Source: Tepidibacter aestuarii | GTDB taxonomy: Bacteria > Bacillota > Clostridia > Peptostreptococcales > Peptostreptococcaceae | Reading direction: 5' to 3' | DNA: 64,000 nt | Assembly: GCF_934924865.1 (NCBI RefSeq) | Contig: NZ_OW235315.1 | Span: 3,162,001 to 3,226,000, forward strand | In this document: piece by piece, positions 18,653-27,500 of the stretch | Layout: each line of letters starts with the position of its first letter | Position numbering within the stretch: position 1 is the stretch's first letter | Made by a program: the position numbers and the translations under genes | Notes under the pieces: generated by a model | What the model saw: the letters and a program-made list of their open reading frames with translations, nothing else | Database searches by the model: none | What the model was told of the DNA's origin: nothing

Positions 18653-20035
18653 TTAATAACTACCTATATCATTTAAATACTTATCTCTAGCCAAATTATA
18701 ACTAAATATAACCTCTATAACCTTCTCCTCTATATCAGCAAGCCTTTCTTGAGCTGCAATAACCTCAACCATAGTACCTGCCACATCTTGAAGATCTGCA
18801 CTCTTTATAACAGAAGTTTCAAATCCATATCCCTCTTTATATCTATACTCAGCTATTTCAAGAGATTCCTTAGCATTCTCAACTACTCCTTCTGTATAAG
18901 CTAGCATATCAGCCGTAGCCTCTACAGCCTCATAAGATTGTATTATGCTCGCTTCAACTTCTTGAGCTGCACTATCTATATTTACCTTTGACTTTTCCAT
19001 CTTTATCTTAGCTTCCTTATACTGATAAGTATTACTTGGATATTGACTAGATGTAAGTTCAAAGTTCAATTTGTCAACTAAGTACTGAGCTTGAGCCTTT
19101 CTTATCTCTATTCGTTTCTCACTACCTTGCTTTAATCCCTCTTCTAAATTAGCTTCCAATTTTGTAGTAGTAAAATCTTGAACTAAGTTTATATTTTTAT
19201 TAAGATCTACATTCATAACCTTCTTAAGTTCTATTTCTGCATTCTTTCTGTTCATACAAGCTTTTCTATAGTCTACATTCATAAGATTTACTTGAGCCTG
19301 AGATAACAAAACATCATCTTTTGCCTTCATTCCAGCATCATATGCATCTTTTGCCATATTGTATTGAGCAGTAGCTCTTTCAAGAGCTATTTTCTTAAGC
19401 TCTTCTATCTTCTCAGCTTTTATTACTTCATAGTATTTTTGACGAGTAAGAAGTGCTATCTGCTTTTGAGCAATTAAATACCCATCCTTTGTAACCTCAT
19501 TTTGAAGATCAGCCATAGTAGTCATAAGCTCAGTTGTAGAATTAACAGCTAGTACTCTGTCTACATCTATATTCAACTTATTAGCTATAACTGAGTTAGC
19601 ATCTTCTATAGCTAAGTCAAAAGAACCTTCTCCATTTTTAAGTCCTTCTTCTATTTGTTGTTTTTGACCTTCTAATTCTTTCCTTTTCTCTTCAGGCAAT
19701 GAGGGGTTAGAAAGCGCACCATTTATTTTATCTAATATAGGCCCGTAATACTCCCTCGCATCATCAAGCTTATCTTGTCCCTTTTTTATTTTTCTTTCAT
19801 TATGTTTTGCTCTATCTAAAGATAAATCCGTTGATCTTAACTCTACCTCAAGTCCTTTTAATATATAGTTATTCTCAGTAGCAATCTTTATAGCATCATC
19901 TAAAGTTAAATTTAAATTTTCCTCGTTTTTATTTACTTCTTGTTTTACGTCTTGTGCGTATGCATTAAACGCTGTACTCACAGGTGTTAAAGCAAGTGCT
20001 GCAGATATTGCCACGGAAATAATTTTTTTATTCAT
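18653..20035 (-). CDS. TolC-family outer-channel-like protein (exported)
   Basis: The 460-residue protein has a Sec signal peptide (MNKKIISVAISAALALTP..AYA, cleavage near 27). The long alpha-helical coiled-coil repeats are typical of TolC/OEP proteins, with LTLDDAIKIATENNYILKG opening the first repeat (about 43-61) and a second half from about 280. TolC is an outer-membrane channel in diderms; here it is encoded in an operon with a MarR regulator, two ABC-2 permeases and a HlyD-type adaptor in a Gram-positive-looking genome. In such hosts its cell-surface location is unproven. It follows the MarR gene by 2 bp. Confidence 0.85.
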   Translation of the reverse strand: MNKKIISVAISAALALTPVSTAFNAYAQDVKQEVNKNEENLNLTLDDAIKIATENNYILKGLEVELRSTDLSLDRAKHNERKIKKGQDKLDDAREYYGPILDKINGALSNPSLPEEKRKELEGQKQQIEEGLKNGEGSFDLAIEDANSVIANKLNIDVDRVLAVNSTTELMTTMADLQNEVTKDGYLIAQKQIALLTRQKYYEVIKAEKIEELKKIALERATAQYNMAKDAYDAGMKAKDDVLLSQAQVNLMNVDYRKACMNRKNAEIELKKVMNVDLNKNINLVQDFTTTKLEANLEEGLKQGSEKRIEIRKAQAQYLVDKLNFELTSSQYPSNTYQYKEAKIKMEKSKVNIDSAAQEVEASIIQSYEAVEATADMLAYTEGVVENAKESLEIAEYRYKEGYGFETSVIKSADLQDVAGTMVEVIAAQERLADIEEKVIEVIFSYNLARDKYLNDIGSY

Positions 20036-20037
20036 TT

Positions 20038-20529
20038 TTATTCCTCCTCACTAAAACTCTTTACTATGTCATTTTGAAGCTTTTCAAGCAATGTATTTAA
20101 TTGCTCTTTTTCTTCAATACTTAACCCACTAGTCATTTGTCTGCTAAAGTCAATATGAGTCCCTTTTATGTTATCAAATAATTCTCTTCCCTTATCTGTA
20201 AGGTGAGCTATAGAGGATCTTTTGTCTTTAGGATTAACCTTCTTTTCTACCAATCCCTCTTTTCCCATTCTATCTATAAGACCTGTCATATTAGCTCTTG
20301 TTACAAGCATCTTATCTCCTATTTCAGATAAAGCCATCCCTTCTTCAGAATACGAAAGTAGAAGTAGGACATAAAATTTTGATTCAGATATGCCATGGTG
20401 TGCAAATAAATTATTATAAATAAATCTCATTATCTCAACACTTTTTAATAAGTTAATTATAGTTTTTCCAGACATATCCTCAATAAAATTGTAGCTATCT
20501 AAAAAATTAAACAGTTCCTTGTTGTTCAC
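20038..20529 (-). CDS. MarR-family transcriptional regulator
   Basis: A 163-residue winged-helix dimer regulator. The HTH segment is around 60-105 (SEIGDKMLVTRANMTGLIDRMGKEGLVEK) and the wing NPKDKRSSIAHLTDKGRELF follows at about 98-118. It overlaps the upstream permease gene by 23 bp and precedes tolC by 2 bp, so it is inside the efflux operon it most likely represses. Candidate operator repeats lie upstream of the first gene of the operon (about 23799-23866). The inducer is unknown. Confidence 0.92.
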   Translation of the reverse strand: MNNKELFNFLDSYNFIEDMSGKTIINLLKSVEIMRFIYNNLFAHHGISESKFYVLLLLSYSEEGMALSEIGDKMLVTRANMTGLIDRMGKEGLVEKKVNPKDKRSSIAHLTDKGRELFDNIKGTHIDFSRQMTSGLSIEEKEQLNTLLEKLQNDIVKSFSEEE

Positions 20530-21640
20530 TCATACCACCTCTATTATTATTTTTAAATGTTCGTTTAAATAAATTATATCCAATAAAAGCCCATATACAA
20601 CCAAATAATATAAGGCAAATTATATCTTTTGTAAATATACTTACAGGCGTACCCTTTACTAATATATCTCTTATAGGAGATATAGCATATATCAGAGGCC
20701 ATATCATTTTTATTATATATGAAAGAACAACAGGAGTTTGCTCTACAGGCCATGCATATCCAGCAGTTAAAAACGTAGGCATTGATAAAAGCATGGTAAA
20801 TTGCGTAACCTTAAGCTTATCTTTAAATATTGATGCTATTAGCATTCCTGGTCCAACAAGAGTTAATATGAACACTGTAACATATAAAAATGCATATAAG
20901 AATGATCCAGTGAAGTTTATATGGAGAACATACTTCAGAATTAATGCACATAACACATATGTTAAGCTTCCGACAATAGAATATACAATTGATTTTATAA
21001 ATATATTTTCTTTATCATCCATTATCGCTGGAATAAATGCTGATAAAAACAGCTGCTGTACAAATACAAGTATTATACCAGGCATAACATAGCCTTTATA
21101 AGTGTACTTAGCATCATAAAGTACCCTAGATTCAAAATTGAATATCTTAGCTAAATCATAAGAAGTTTTAGGGTCTATTCCCTTAGCTTGAAGTATTTTT
21201 ATATTTATACCTGCATTTATAGTAGCTAGTATTTCAGATGCAGATGCTAACGCTGTATTTCCTATTGTTATATTGCTTTCATCTATTATAAGAGCTACAC
21301 TGGATGACTTTTGCTTTTTTATATCCTTATTAAAATCCCTAGGTATATAAATTCCCATATAAGCTTCTTTAGAATCTATAGCATATTTTAGTTCTTCAAA
21401 TGAATCAACAGCAGAAGATACATAGTATCTATCGTTATTTTCAAATTCATTTACTATCATTCTAGAAGAAGATGAATTATCCATATCAAGCACCACTATA
21501 GGTATATCATTTAAATAATCTTTCATATAAACTCCGCCGATAAGAAAGGTGAAAAATAAAGGTCCTAAAACTAATATAACTATATTTTTAGGCTGCTCAA
21601 AAAACTTTATTATTTCATTAAGTATTTTCAACAACTTCAC
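20507..21640 (-). CDS. ABC-2 type permease (drug export), second copy
   Basis: A 377-residue ABC-2 permease of the YhgE/Pip or YbhS/YbhR-like class: one N-terminal membrane helix (about 18-38), a large extracytoplasmic domain (40-175) and five to six C-terminal helices from about 180. It starts at GTG or one of the two following TTG codons; the ribosome site GGAGAAGGTG lies inside the end of the preceding gene, so the two permeases are translationally coupled. They probably form a heterodimer. No ABC ATPase gene is present in this operon. Confidence 0.85.
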   Translation of the reverse strand: MKLLKILNEIIKFFEQPKNIVILVLGPLFFTFLIGGVYMKDYLNDIPIVVLDMDNSSSSRMIVNEFENNDRYYVSSAVDSFEELKYAIDSKEAYMGIYIPRDFNKDIKKQKSSSVALIIDESNITIGNTALASASEILATINAGINIKILQAKGIDPKTSYDLAKIFNFESRVLYDAKYTYKGYVMPGIILVFVQQLFLSAFIPAIMDDKENIFIKSIVYSIVGSLTYVLCALILKYVLHINFTGSFLYAFLYVTVFILTLVGPGMLIASIFKDKLKVTQFTMLLSMPTFLTAGYAWPVEQTPVVLSYIIKMIWPLIYAISPIRDILVKGTPVSIFTKDIICLILFGCIWAFIGYNLFKRTFKNNNRGGMSEQQGTV

Positions 21641-22754
21641 CTTCTCCCAAGCTCTTTTTCTTACTAATTCTGTTTTCTCTTAATATCTCAACTAGTATAG
21701 CTAACCCATAGAATAAAGCAGATACAAATAGTAAGTATCTTATGTCTTTAGCATAGTTTATAATATATCCTTTAACCATTAAATCTCTTAGATTATCTGC
21801 GTAATGATAAAGAGGTATATACTTTCCTACAAATTTATATCCATCAGTCATACCTATTAAAGGGTACGTATAACCTATCATAATAGTGTTAGGTAAAAAA
21901 AGTAAAGCTGCCGCCTGAGATGCCTTTATCTTATCCCATACTACTGATGATATAAATATTCCAATAGTAGATACAGACATAGAGAATACAAGCGTAAGAA
22001 TCATAAGCTGTTTAATGCTCCCTCTAAGCGGAACATCAAATACACTGGTCTGTATACATATATTTAACATAAGTGATACAAAACCAAGAGCAGTATATGC
22101 TAATATTTTTGATCCTAAATAAGTAGCCATACTTCTTCTTTTTTCTCTATCTATACTAACAGAAGCTGCTATAACAAGACCAGCTTGAACAATTGCTGTC
22201 ATAAATCCAGGCATCAAATAATTAGTATAGTTTCTAGTTGGATTAAATAACATCCTAGTTTGTATACTTATAGATGATACTATCTTTTTAGCTTGATCAA
22301 AAGGAATATTAAGCTTTGCCTGTAATACCTTTACTAAAGCCCCTCCTTTTATAGTCATCAATGTTTCTGATGCTTGAGCCTTAGCAAATGAAGTATATGA
22401 AAGCTGACTTCCATCATATACAGTCAATATAGTAGGTGATTTATATTCCTTTAAATCTTTATAAAAATCATCCGGAATTACAAGTCCAAATCTAACTTTA
22501 TTTTCAATTATTAACTTCTCTATATCATAAGGACTATCTACATAATACTTAACATTAAATATTTCATTATCATCAAAATAAGTTACTATGCTTCTAGAAA
22601 ACTGAGTATTGTCTCCAAGATATACAGCAGTAGGAATTTCTTTTAGTTGATGATCCGAGAACATATAGCAAAGCATTACATTTACCACTAAAGGCGTTAT
22701 GAAGATTAAACTAAATGCCATTATATATTTTTTTATTTTATTCAACAACATCAC
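21618..22754 (-). CDS. ABC-2 type permease (drug export), first copy
   Basis: A 378-residue paralog of the neighbouring permease with the same layout: TM1 at about 10-30, extracytoplasmic domain and a C-terminal helix bundle. The start abuts the stop of the HlyD gene (GTGATGTTG; the exact initiation codon is uncertain within three codons). YbhR/YbhS-like pairs usually need an ATPase (YbhF) that is absent here; it may be encoded elsewhere. Confidence 0.85.
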   Translation of the reverse strand: MMLLNKIKKYIMAFSLIFITPLVVNVMLCYMFSDHQLKEIPTAVYLGDNTQFSRSIVTYFDDNEIFNVKYYVDSPYDIEKLIIENKVRFGLVIPDDFYKDLKEYKSPTILTVYDGSQLSYTSFAKAQASETLMTIKGGALVKVLQAKLNIPFDQAKKIVSSISIQTRMLFNPTRNYTNYLMPGFMTAIVQAGLVIAASVSIDREKRRSMATYLGSKILAYTALGFVSLMLNICIQTSVFDVPLRGSIKQLMILTLVFSMSVSTIGIFISSVVWDKIKASQAAALLFLPNTIMIGYTYPLIGMTDGYKFVGKYIPLYHYADNLRDLMVKGYIINYAKDIRYLLFVSALFYGLAILVEILRENRISKKKSLGEGEVVENT

Positions 22755-23777
22755 CTACTTTTCAAAATCGACAAACGCACTCATTCCAGGTCTTAATAAA
22801 TTTTTATCATCTTCTACTTTTATTTTTACCCCATATGAAACTATATCGTAGTTACCATTATCATTAGTAGCTTTTTTTACTGCAAAGTCAGGTTTTTTGT
22901 TAACTCTTATAACCTTACCTTTAAAAGTTTTATCTTTAAATGCAGGAACAGTTATTTTAGCTTCTTGACCTTCATAAACCTCACTTAAATTAGTTTCATC
23001 TAAATTAACCTCAATCCACATATTACTTAAATCAGAAACAGTTGCTATACTCATTCCTGTAGATGCTAATTCTCCTTTATCTACATTTAAAAGAGTTACA
23101 TTCCCATCTATAGGAGATTTTATATTTGTATCTTGTATATATGAATTAACTTCATCAAGACCAGCCTTAGCTTGCTCATACTTACCTCTTGCAGCTTCTA
23201 CCATATTAGTAGCTGCTGCAACCATGGCTTGTGCTCCAGATACATCTTCACTTCTAGCTCCTTCTTTTGCCATACTAAGCGTTTGCTCTGCTATATCAAG
23301 CTGAGCCTTAACTTCATCTTTCTTTTGAGCTGATACAGCCCCTTTTTCATATAAATTTTCTACTCTTTCATAAGTTTTTAACATAAGATCATAATAAGTC
23401 TGAGCTTTTGCTATATCTTGGCTTCTAGCTCCATTTTGAGCTTTAGTAAGCTGAGAGTTCGCAGCCGCAACCTGAGATTGAGAAGCCTCTAACTGTCCTT
23501 TGGCTGCACTTACAAGCGCTTCCATTTGATCTTTCTTAGCCTCAAGTTCCTTTGAATCTATAGTAACTATTATGTCTCCTTCTTTAACCATTTGACCTTC
23601 TTCTACTTTTACCTCTCCTATTTTACCTGGTATTTTAGAATTTATATCCACCTCTTGAGCTTCTATGATTCCTTGATATTTATCACTAGTTTCAATTTCT
23701 TGACCAGATGCACATCCAAATAACAATGTGCTTGTCATGATAATTAAACAAATTAAAATACTTTTTTTATTTTTCAC
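22755..23777 (-). CDS. HlyD-family membrane fusion protein, lipoprotein
   Basis: The 340-residue periplasmic-adaptor-type protein starts at a GTG with GGGAGGT upstream and has a lipobox LLFGC (Cys at 22). It has a biotinyl-lipoyl-like barrel (GKIGEVKVEEGQMVKEGD), a long coiled-coil hairpin with Ala/Gln-rich heptads (about 80-205), a second barrel strand (IKSPIDGNVTLLNVDKGELAS) and a beta-barrel C-terminus. It is the first gene of the MarR-controlled efflux operon and would link the permeases to the TolC protein. Confidence 0.9.
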   Translation of the reverse strand: MKNKKSILICLIIMTSTLLFGCASGQEIETSDKYQGIIEAQEVDINSKIPGKIGEVKVEEGQMVKEGDIIVTIDSKELEAKKDQMEALVSAAKGQLEASQSQVAAANSQLTKAQNGARSQDIAKAQTYYDLMLKTYERVENLYEKGAVSAQKKDEVKAQLDIAEQTLSMAKEGARSEDVSGAQAMVAAATNMVEAARGKYEQAKAGLDEVNSYIQDTNIKSPIDGNVTLLNVDKGELASTGMSIATVSDLSNMWIEVNLDETNLSEVYEGQEAKITVPAFKDKTFKGKVIRVNKKPDFAVKKATNDNGNYDIVSYGVKIKVEDDKNLLRPGMSAFVDFEK

Positions 23778-23798
23778 TGTATTTACCTCCCTAAATAG

Positions 23799-23866
23799 TT
23801 AACATGTTTATTAATTAGTTTATATGTTAATTATATTACCTCGATAACATTTTGTAAATATGTTTA
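23799..23866 (-). promoter_or_regulatory. candidate MarR operator upstream of the efflux operon
   Basis: An inverted repeat TTAACAT-N18-ATGTTAA spans 23799-23830, and a near-palindrome GTAAATATGTTTAC lies at 23853-23866. Both share AAYATGTTTAYTAA. Paired sites at a promoter of an operon that encodes its own MarR regulator are what autoregulation predicts; binding is inferred. Confidence 0.5.
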
Positions 23867-23888
23867 CTAAAAATTTATTTTATGCATA

Positions 23889-23920
23889 AAAAAAGAGTGG
23901 ATATAATATCCACTCTTTTT
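23889..23920 (-). terminator. intrinsic terminator after the response regulator gene
   Basis: Minus strand AAAAGAGTGGATAT pairs with ATATCCACTCTTTT and is followed by more T. The stem begins at the stop codon itself. Confidence 0.9.
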
Positions 23921-24272
23921 ACATTAACGCACTATCAACTTTTTGTTTTAACTCGAATATATCAAAAGGTTTTTGAAGTATTCCCTCTATTTTTAGCTCA
24001 TTAAGTATATTTACCTTTTTAGGATCTGTGAATGCTGTTAATATAAAAACCTTAATATCTTTATCATATTTTCTTATATTTTCAAGTATTTCAGCACCAT
24101 CCATATTTTTAAGCCTCATGTCTAAAAGAGCTAAATCTAATTTATTATTTTTTACTGTATCTATGGCCTGCTCTCCATCTTCTGCTAAATAAACTTCATA
24201 TTCTTCACTGAACAAACTGTTTAAAAGGGATCTTAATCCTAACTCATCATCCACAATAAGTATTTTTTTCAT
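23919..24272 (-). CDS. receiver-only response regulator (Spo0F-like)
   Basis: The ATG of MKKILIVDDELGLRSL follows GGGGGATG by 6 bases. The 117-residue protein is a bare CheY/Spo0F receiver: acidic pocket D8 D9, phospho-acceptor D51 in LLDMRLKNMDG, the switch Thr in LTAFTD near 78, and Lys in LQKPF near 100. It has no output domain. No histidine kinase is adjacent; the neighbour upstream is an SLH cell-wall protein. The phosphotransfer partner is unknown, and a role in a sporulation-type phosphorelay is possible but unproven. Confidence 0.88.
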   Translation of the reverse strand: MKKILIVDDELGLRSLLNSLFSEEYEVYLAEDGEQAIDTVKNNKLDLALLDMRLKNMDGAEILENIRKYDKDIKVFILTAFTDPKKVNILNELKIEGILQKPFDIFELKQKVDSALM

Positions 24273-24289
24273 AAACACATCCCCCTATG

Positions 24290-26200
24290 TTAGTGGTTCT
24301 CTATTCTTATTATTATTTTGGCTTCAACAGAACCTAATTTATCTTCTCCAATAACAGATATTACATCATCTTCATCAAAGTTACTTTCACTTAAAGAATG
24401 TCCATCTATATCTTTAAAGTTAACACTACTAGTCGAGTACCTTATATATACAGTTTTTCCATCTATATTATTTTCAATTCTAATTTCATTATCACCAGTG
24501 TCTATATCTGTTATCTTTCCTGTATATGTACTTACACTTGCATTATCATCAGCTTCAATCTTAGTTACCTCTCCACTTTCTAGAGTTATCTCTACTTTAT
24601 GGTTTATTCTAAGATCATAAAGTCCCGCAGAGTTATCGTCTACCTCAACTTCAAATCCTGAAACCAATTTATATGTCTTTGTTTTATTGTCTTCATCTAA
24701 TATAGTTATTTCTGGAGTTTGTGCCATTTTTATTTCTTTTAAAATTCCTTCTACCTTTGTCTTAACCGTATCTGCATCTATATCTATTACTTTATCATAT
24801 TCAACCTCAAGCTCTACCTTATCTCCTACTCTAAGATCAGATATTTCAGCTCTATCATTGTTTCTTCTAACTTTGGCATCTTTATCTATATCAAATTTAT
24901 AAGTTTTTTCATACTTGTCATCAGTTTCTATCTCTATTCTTGAAGAAGATACTTCTTGAATTATTCCATCCACTTCAAAATTCTTAGATACGGCATCTAT
25001 TTCTTCTATAACACCGTTTTTTATTTTTAAAGTTACCTTATCTTCCTTGTCAAGATTATAAGCGCTTGCATTCTCTCCATCAATCTTTATCTTAGTGGTA
25101 GAGGTTAATTTATATTCTTCATAGCTGCTTCCTATTTTACATTTCATAGTGTGATTTCCATTAGCATCAAATGAAACAGTATAGAAGTATCCTTCTTTTT
25201 CTTCTTCTACATCACTTAACTTCACAGCATAAAGCTTACTTCCGCTTATAGTTAATTTAACATCTCTTCCTTCTTTTAAATCCTCAACTTTTGCTGATTG
25301 ACTTCCAAGATTAATGCTTATATCACTTTTTTTGTTGCTAAATACAAGCTTTTTATCTCTTGAATCCTTTATAGTTAATGTTATATTTCCATTATAATCT
25401 ATTACATCATCTATTTTACCTTCAACAGATGTTAGAGATTGACTATTGTCTGTGTTATTACCTGTGTTTGTGTTATTATCTGTTCCTGTATTTGTATTTC
25501 CATCCTTATGATTTAACTTATATCCAACAGATAACATTTTAGCCATTTCAGCTCTAGTTACAGGATTTTTAGGATTGAAATTTCCCTTCCAGTCACCAGA
25601 ACCATTTATTATTCCCTTTTTTATAAGTATATCTACATACGGCTTAGCATCTGATGGTATTTCGTCTGCATCCTTAAATCCTAATACAACAACTTTATTC
25701 AGTTGATCTTCAAGATCTAACCCTCTCGCAAGATATACTGCAATCTCCCATCTAAGCGCATTTTGTGGATTTCCATTTTTTATAAACTGAGATAATAATT
25801 CCTCTTTATTCAATATATCTTTTTCAAGAGCAAAAACTATCTCTTCTTTAGCCCAGTCTGCATAGGTTAATATACCATAATCCTTAAGAGATTTTTCATA
25901 TTTAGATTTATTCGCATCGTAAACAGATTGCACTTCTTTTGGATCAAATAATCTCGTTATAAGAACTATCGATTCTATTCTAGATACTGACTTATCTGGT
26001 TTAAACGTTGCGTCCTCATATCCCGTTATTACCTTTTTAGAAGCCATATCCTCTACATATTTTTTAGACCAATGTTTATCTGTTACATCCGTAAACATCT
26101 GAGCTCCAAAAGAATACATAACACTTGTTAAAATCAAAAATGCAGCTAGCATTATAGCCAGAGTACTTTTAACCCATTTTTTTACTTTTATTTTTTTCAT
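24290..26200 (-). CDS. S-layer homology (SLH) domain surface protein
   Basis: The 636-residue exported protein has a signal peptide (hydrophobic 13-32) and three SLH repeats (about 34-80, 105-165 with the WAKEEIVFALEKDI core, and 175-230 with FNPKNPVTRAEMAKML) that anchor to secondary cell-wall polymers. A Thr/Asn-rich linker (about 234-252) follows, then four to five beta-rich repeats of OB-like type (each ending in a xKVxLxVxxGxVxxI pattern, DUF5666-like). It probably decorates the cell surface. The downstream receiver gene is 17 bp away, so they may be co-expressed. Confidence 0.9.
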   Translation of the reverse strand: MKKIKVKKWVKSTLAIMLAAFLILTSVMYSFGAQMFTDVTDKHWSKKYVEDMASKKVITGYEDATFKPDKSVSRIESIVLITRLFDPKEVQSVYDANKSKYEKSLKDYGILTYADWAKEEIVFALEKDILNKEELLSQFIKNGNPQNALRWEIAVYLARGLDLEDQLNKVVVLGFKDADEIPSDAKPYVDILIKKGIINGSGDWKGNFNPKNPVTRAEMAKMLSVGYKLNHKDGNTNTGTDNNTNTGNNTDNSQSLTSVEGKIDDVIDYNGNITLTIKDSRDKKLVFSNKKSDISINLGSQSAKVEDLKEGRDVKLTISGSKLYAVKLSDVEEEKEGYFYTVSFDANGNHTMKCKIGSSYEEYKLTSTTKIKIDGENASAYNLDKEDKVTLKIKNGVIEEIDAVSKNFEVDGIIQEVSSSRIEIETDDKYEKTYKFDIDKDAKVRRNNDRAEISDLRVGDKVELEVEYDKVIDIDADTVKTKVEGILKEIKMAQTPEITILDEDNKTKTYKLVSGFEVEVDDNSAGLYDLRINHKVEITLESGEVTKIEADDNASVSTYTGKITDIDTGDNEIRIENNIDGKTVYIRYSTSSVNFKDIDGHSLSESNFDEDDVISVIGEDKLGSVEAKIIIRIENH

Positions 26201-26332
26201 ATTTAACCCCCCTACATATATATTAAAATATATATTTTTACTTTACCATATAATTATTCAATATAAAAGAGATAATAACTCCTACATATAGTATAAATCA
26301 TTTTATAACTTTAGACTATATATATATTACGC

Positions 26333-26370
26333 AAAAAAATCTATAACCCTTTATTGGGTTATAGATTTTC
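26333..26370. terminator. intrinsic terminator after tolC2, usable both ways
   Basis: AAAATCTATAACCC pairs with GGGTTATAGATTTT; T-runs occur on both sides. Confidence 0.88.
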
Positions 26371-26387
26371 TTATATACAAGAAAATA

Positions 26388-27500
26388 TTATCTTACAGTC
26401 CCTATATTTACAGCCTTATTATAATCTATAATAGATAAGTTATACGCTGATATAGCTTGCGATAAGGCTATATTAGCTGAATATGCTGTATTTGCAGCTT
26501 CTTGAACTTCTAAAAGAGTACTCATTCCAGCATCATAAGAAAGTTTCTTAAGTCTTAATACCTCGTTAGCTTTATCTACATTAGACTTTGCTATTTCTAT
26601 TTGTCTTTTGTTATTATTTACATTATCATACTTTGACTTTATATCAAACTCAACCATTTGTTTAGAGTTTGCCATAAGATTTTCGACCTTAGCTACGTTT
26701 CTCTCCTTTGTTTTGTAAACATAAGTGTTTGATGGGTACTTAGTAGAGTTAGTCTTAAAGTCAAGCTTTACAATCTCATAATTGTTATTAATCTGAATCA
26801 TATCAAATCTTTTTTCATATGCATTCAAAATATCCTTAGTCAAATCAACATCAAATTTTTGCTGTTCAAACTTAGATGTAAGCTCAAGCTTAGTATCAAG
26901 AGGATAGTTTAAAGCCATATTAAGTCCTCTATAAGCACTTTGCATCTTAATCTTTGATGTTTCTAAATTAGCCTTAGCTTCATCAAGCGCTATATCCCCC
27001 ATGTATAGATCTGATTTTGATGCAACACCTAAGTCATATTTCTTCTTTACATTATCTCTACTCTTTTGAGCATTAGCTAAATTATTTTTTGTAACTTCAT
27101 AATAGTCTTTTGCTTGAAGTGCTCCATAGTAAGCTTGTGTCGTCTTATACTTCAGATCTTCTATCTTGTAATCTTTTTTTATCTTTTCTTCATCTAAAGC
27201 ATTCTGAGCTGCCTTTGAATACATATTAGCATCTAATTGAAACCCTTCTACTGTTCCTAATGAAAAATCTGAATTTTCATATTTTTTCTCACTTCTCTTA
27301 GCTTGATCAAGTTCTATTTCTTTTATTTCAATATCTAAATCACTTACCTTTAAATCAGTTGAATTTTTAATTGCTTCATCTATAGCTTGATTTAAAGATA
27401 ATTTTTTAGTGTCATTTGTTTGAGGAGTATCCGCATATGTTAGTATAGATGTTATAAGTGTCATACATACAAGCATCACACTAAGAACCAATCTTTTCAT
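26388..27500 (-). CDS. TolC-family protein of the RND operon
   Basis: A 370-residue exported TolC-like protein (signal peptide 1-23, TYA cleavage) with two OEP helical repeats; LSLNQAIDEAIKNSTDLKVSDL opens the first. It overlaps the end of the RND pump gene by 20 bp. It is distinct in sequence from the TolC at 18653, so this genome encodes at least two OEP proteins, each bound to its own efflux operon. Confidence 0.88.
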   Translation of the reverse strand: MKRLVLSVMLVCMTLITSILTYADTPQTNDTKKLSLNQAIDEAIKNSTDLKVSDLDIEIKEIELDQAKRSEKKYENSDFSLGTVEGFQLDANMYSKAAQNALDEEKIKKDYKIEDLKYKTTQAYYGALQAKDYYEVTKNNLANAQKSRDNVKKKYDLGVASKSDLYMGDIALDEAKANLETSKIKMQSAYRGLNMALNYPLDTKLELTSKFEQQKFDVDLTKDILNAYEKRFDMIQINNNYEIVKLDFKTNSTKYPSNTYVYKTKERNVAKVENLMANSKQMVEFDIKSKYDNVNNNKRQIEIAKSNVDKANEVLRLKKLSYDAGMSTLLEVQEAANTAYSANIALSQAISAYNLSIIDYNKAVNIGTVR

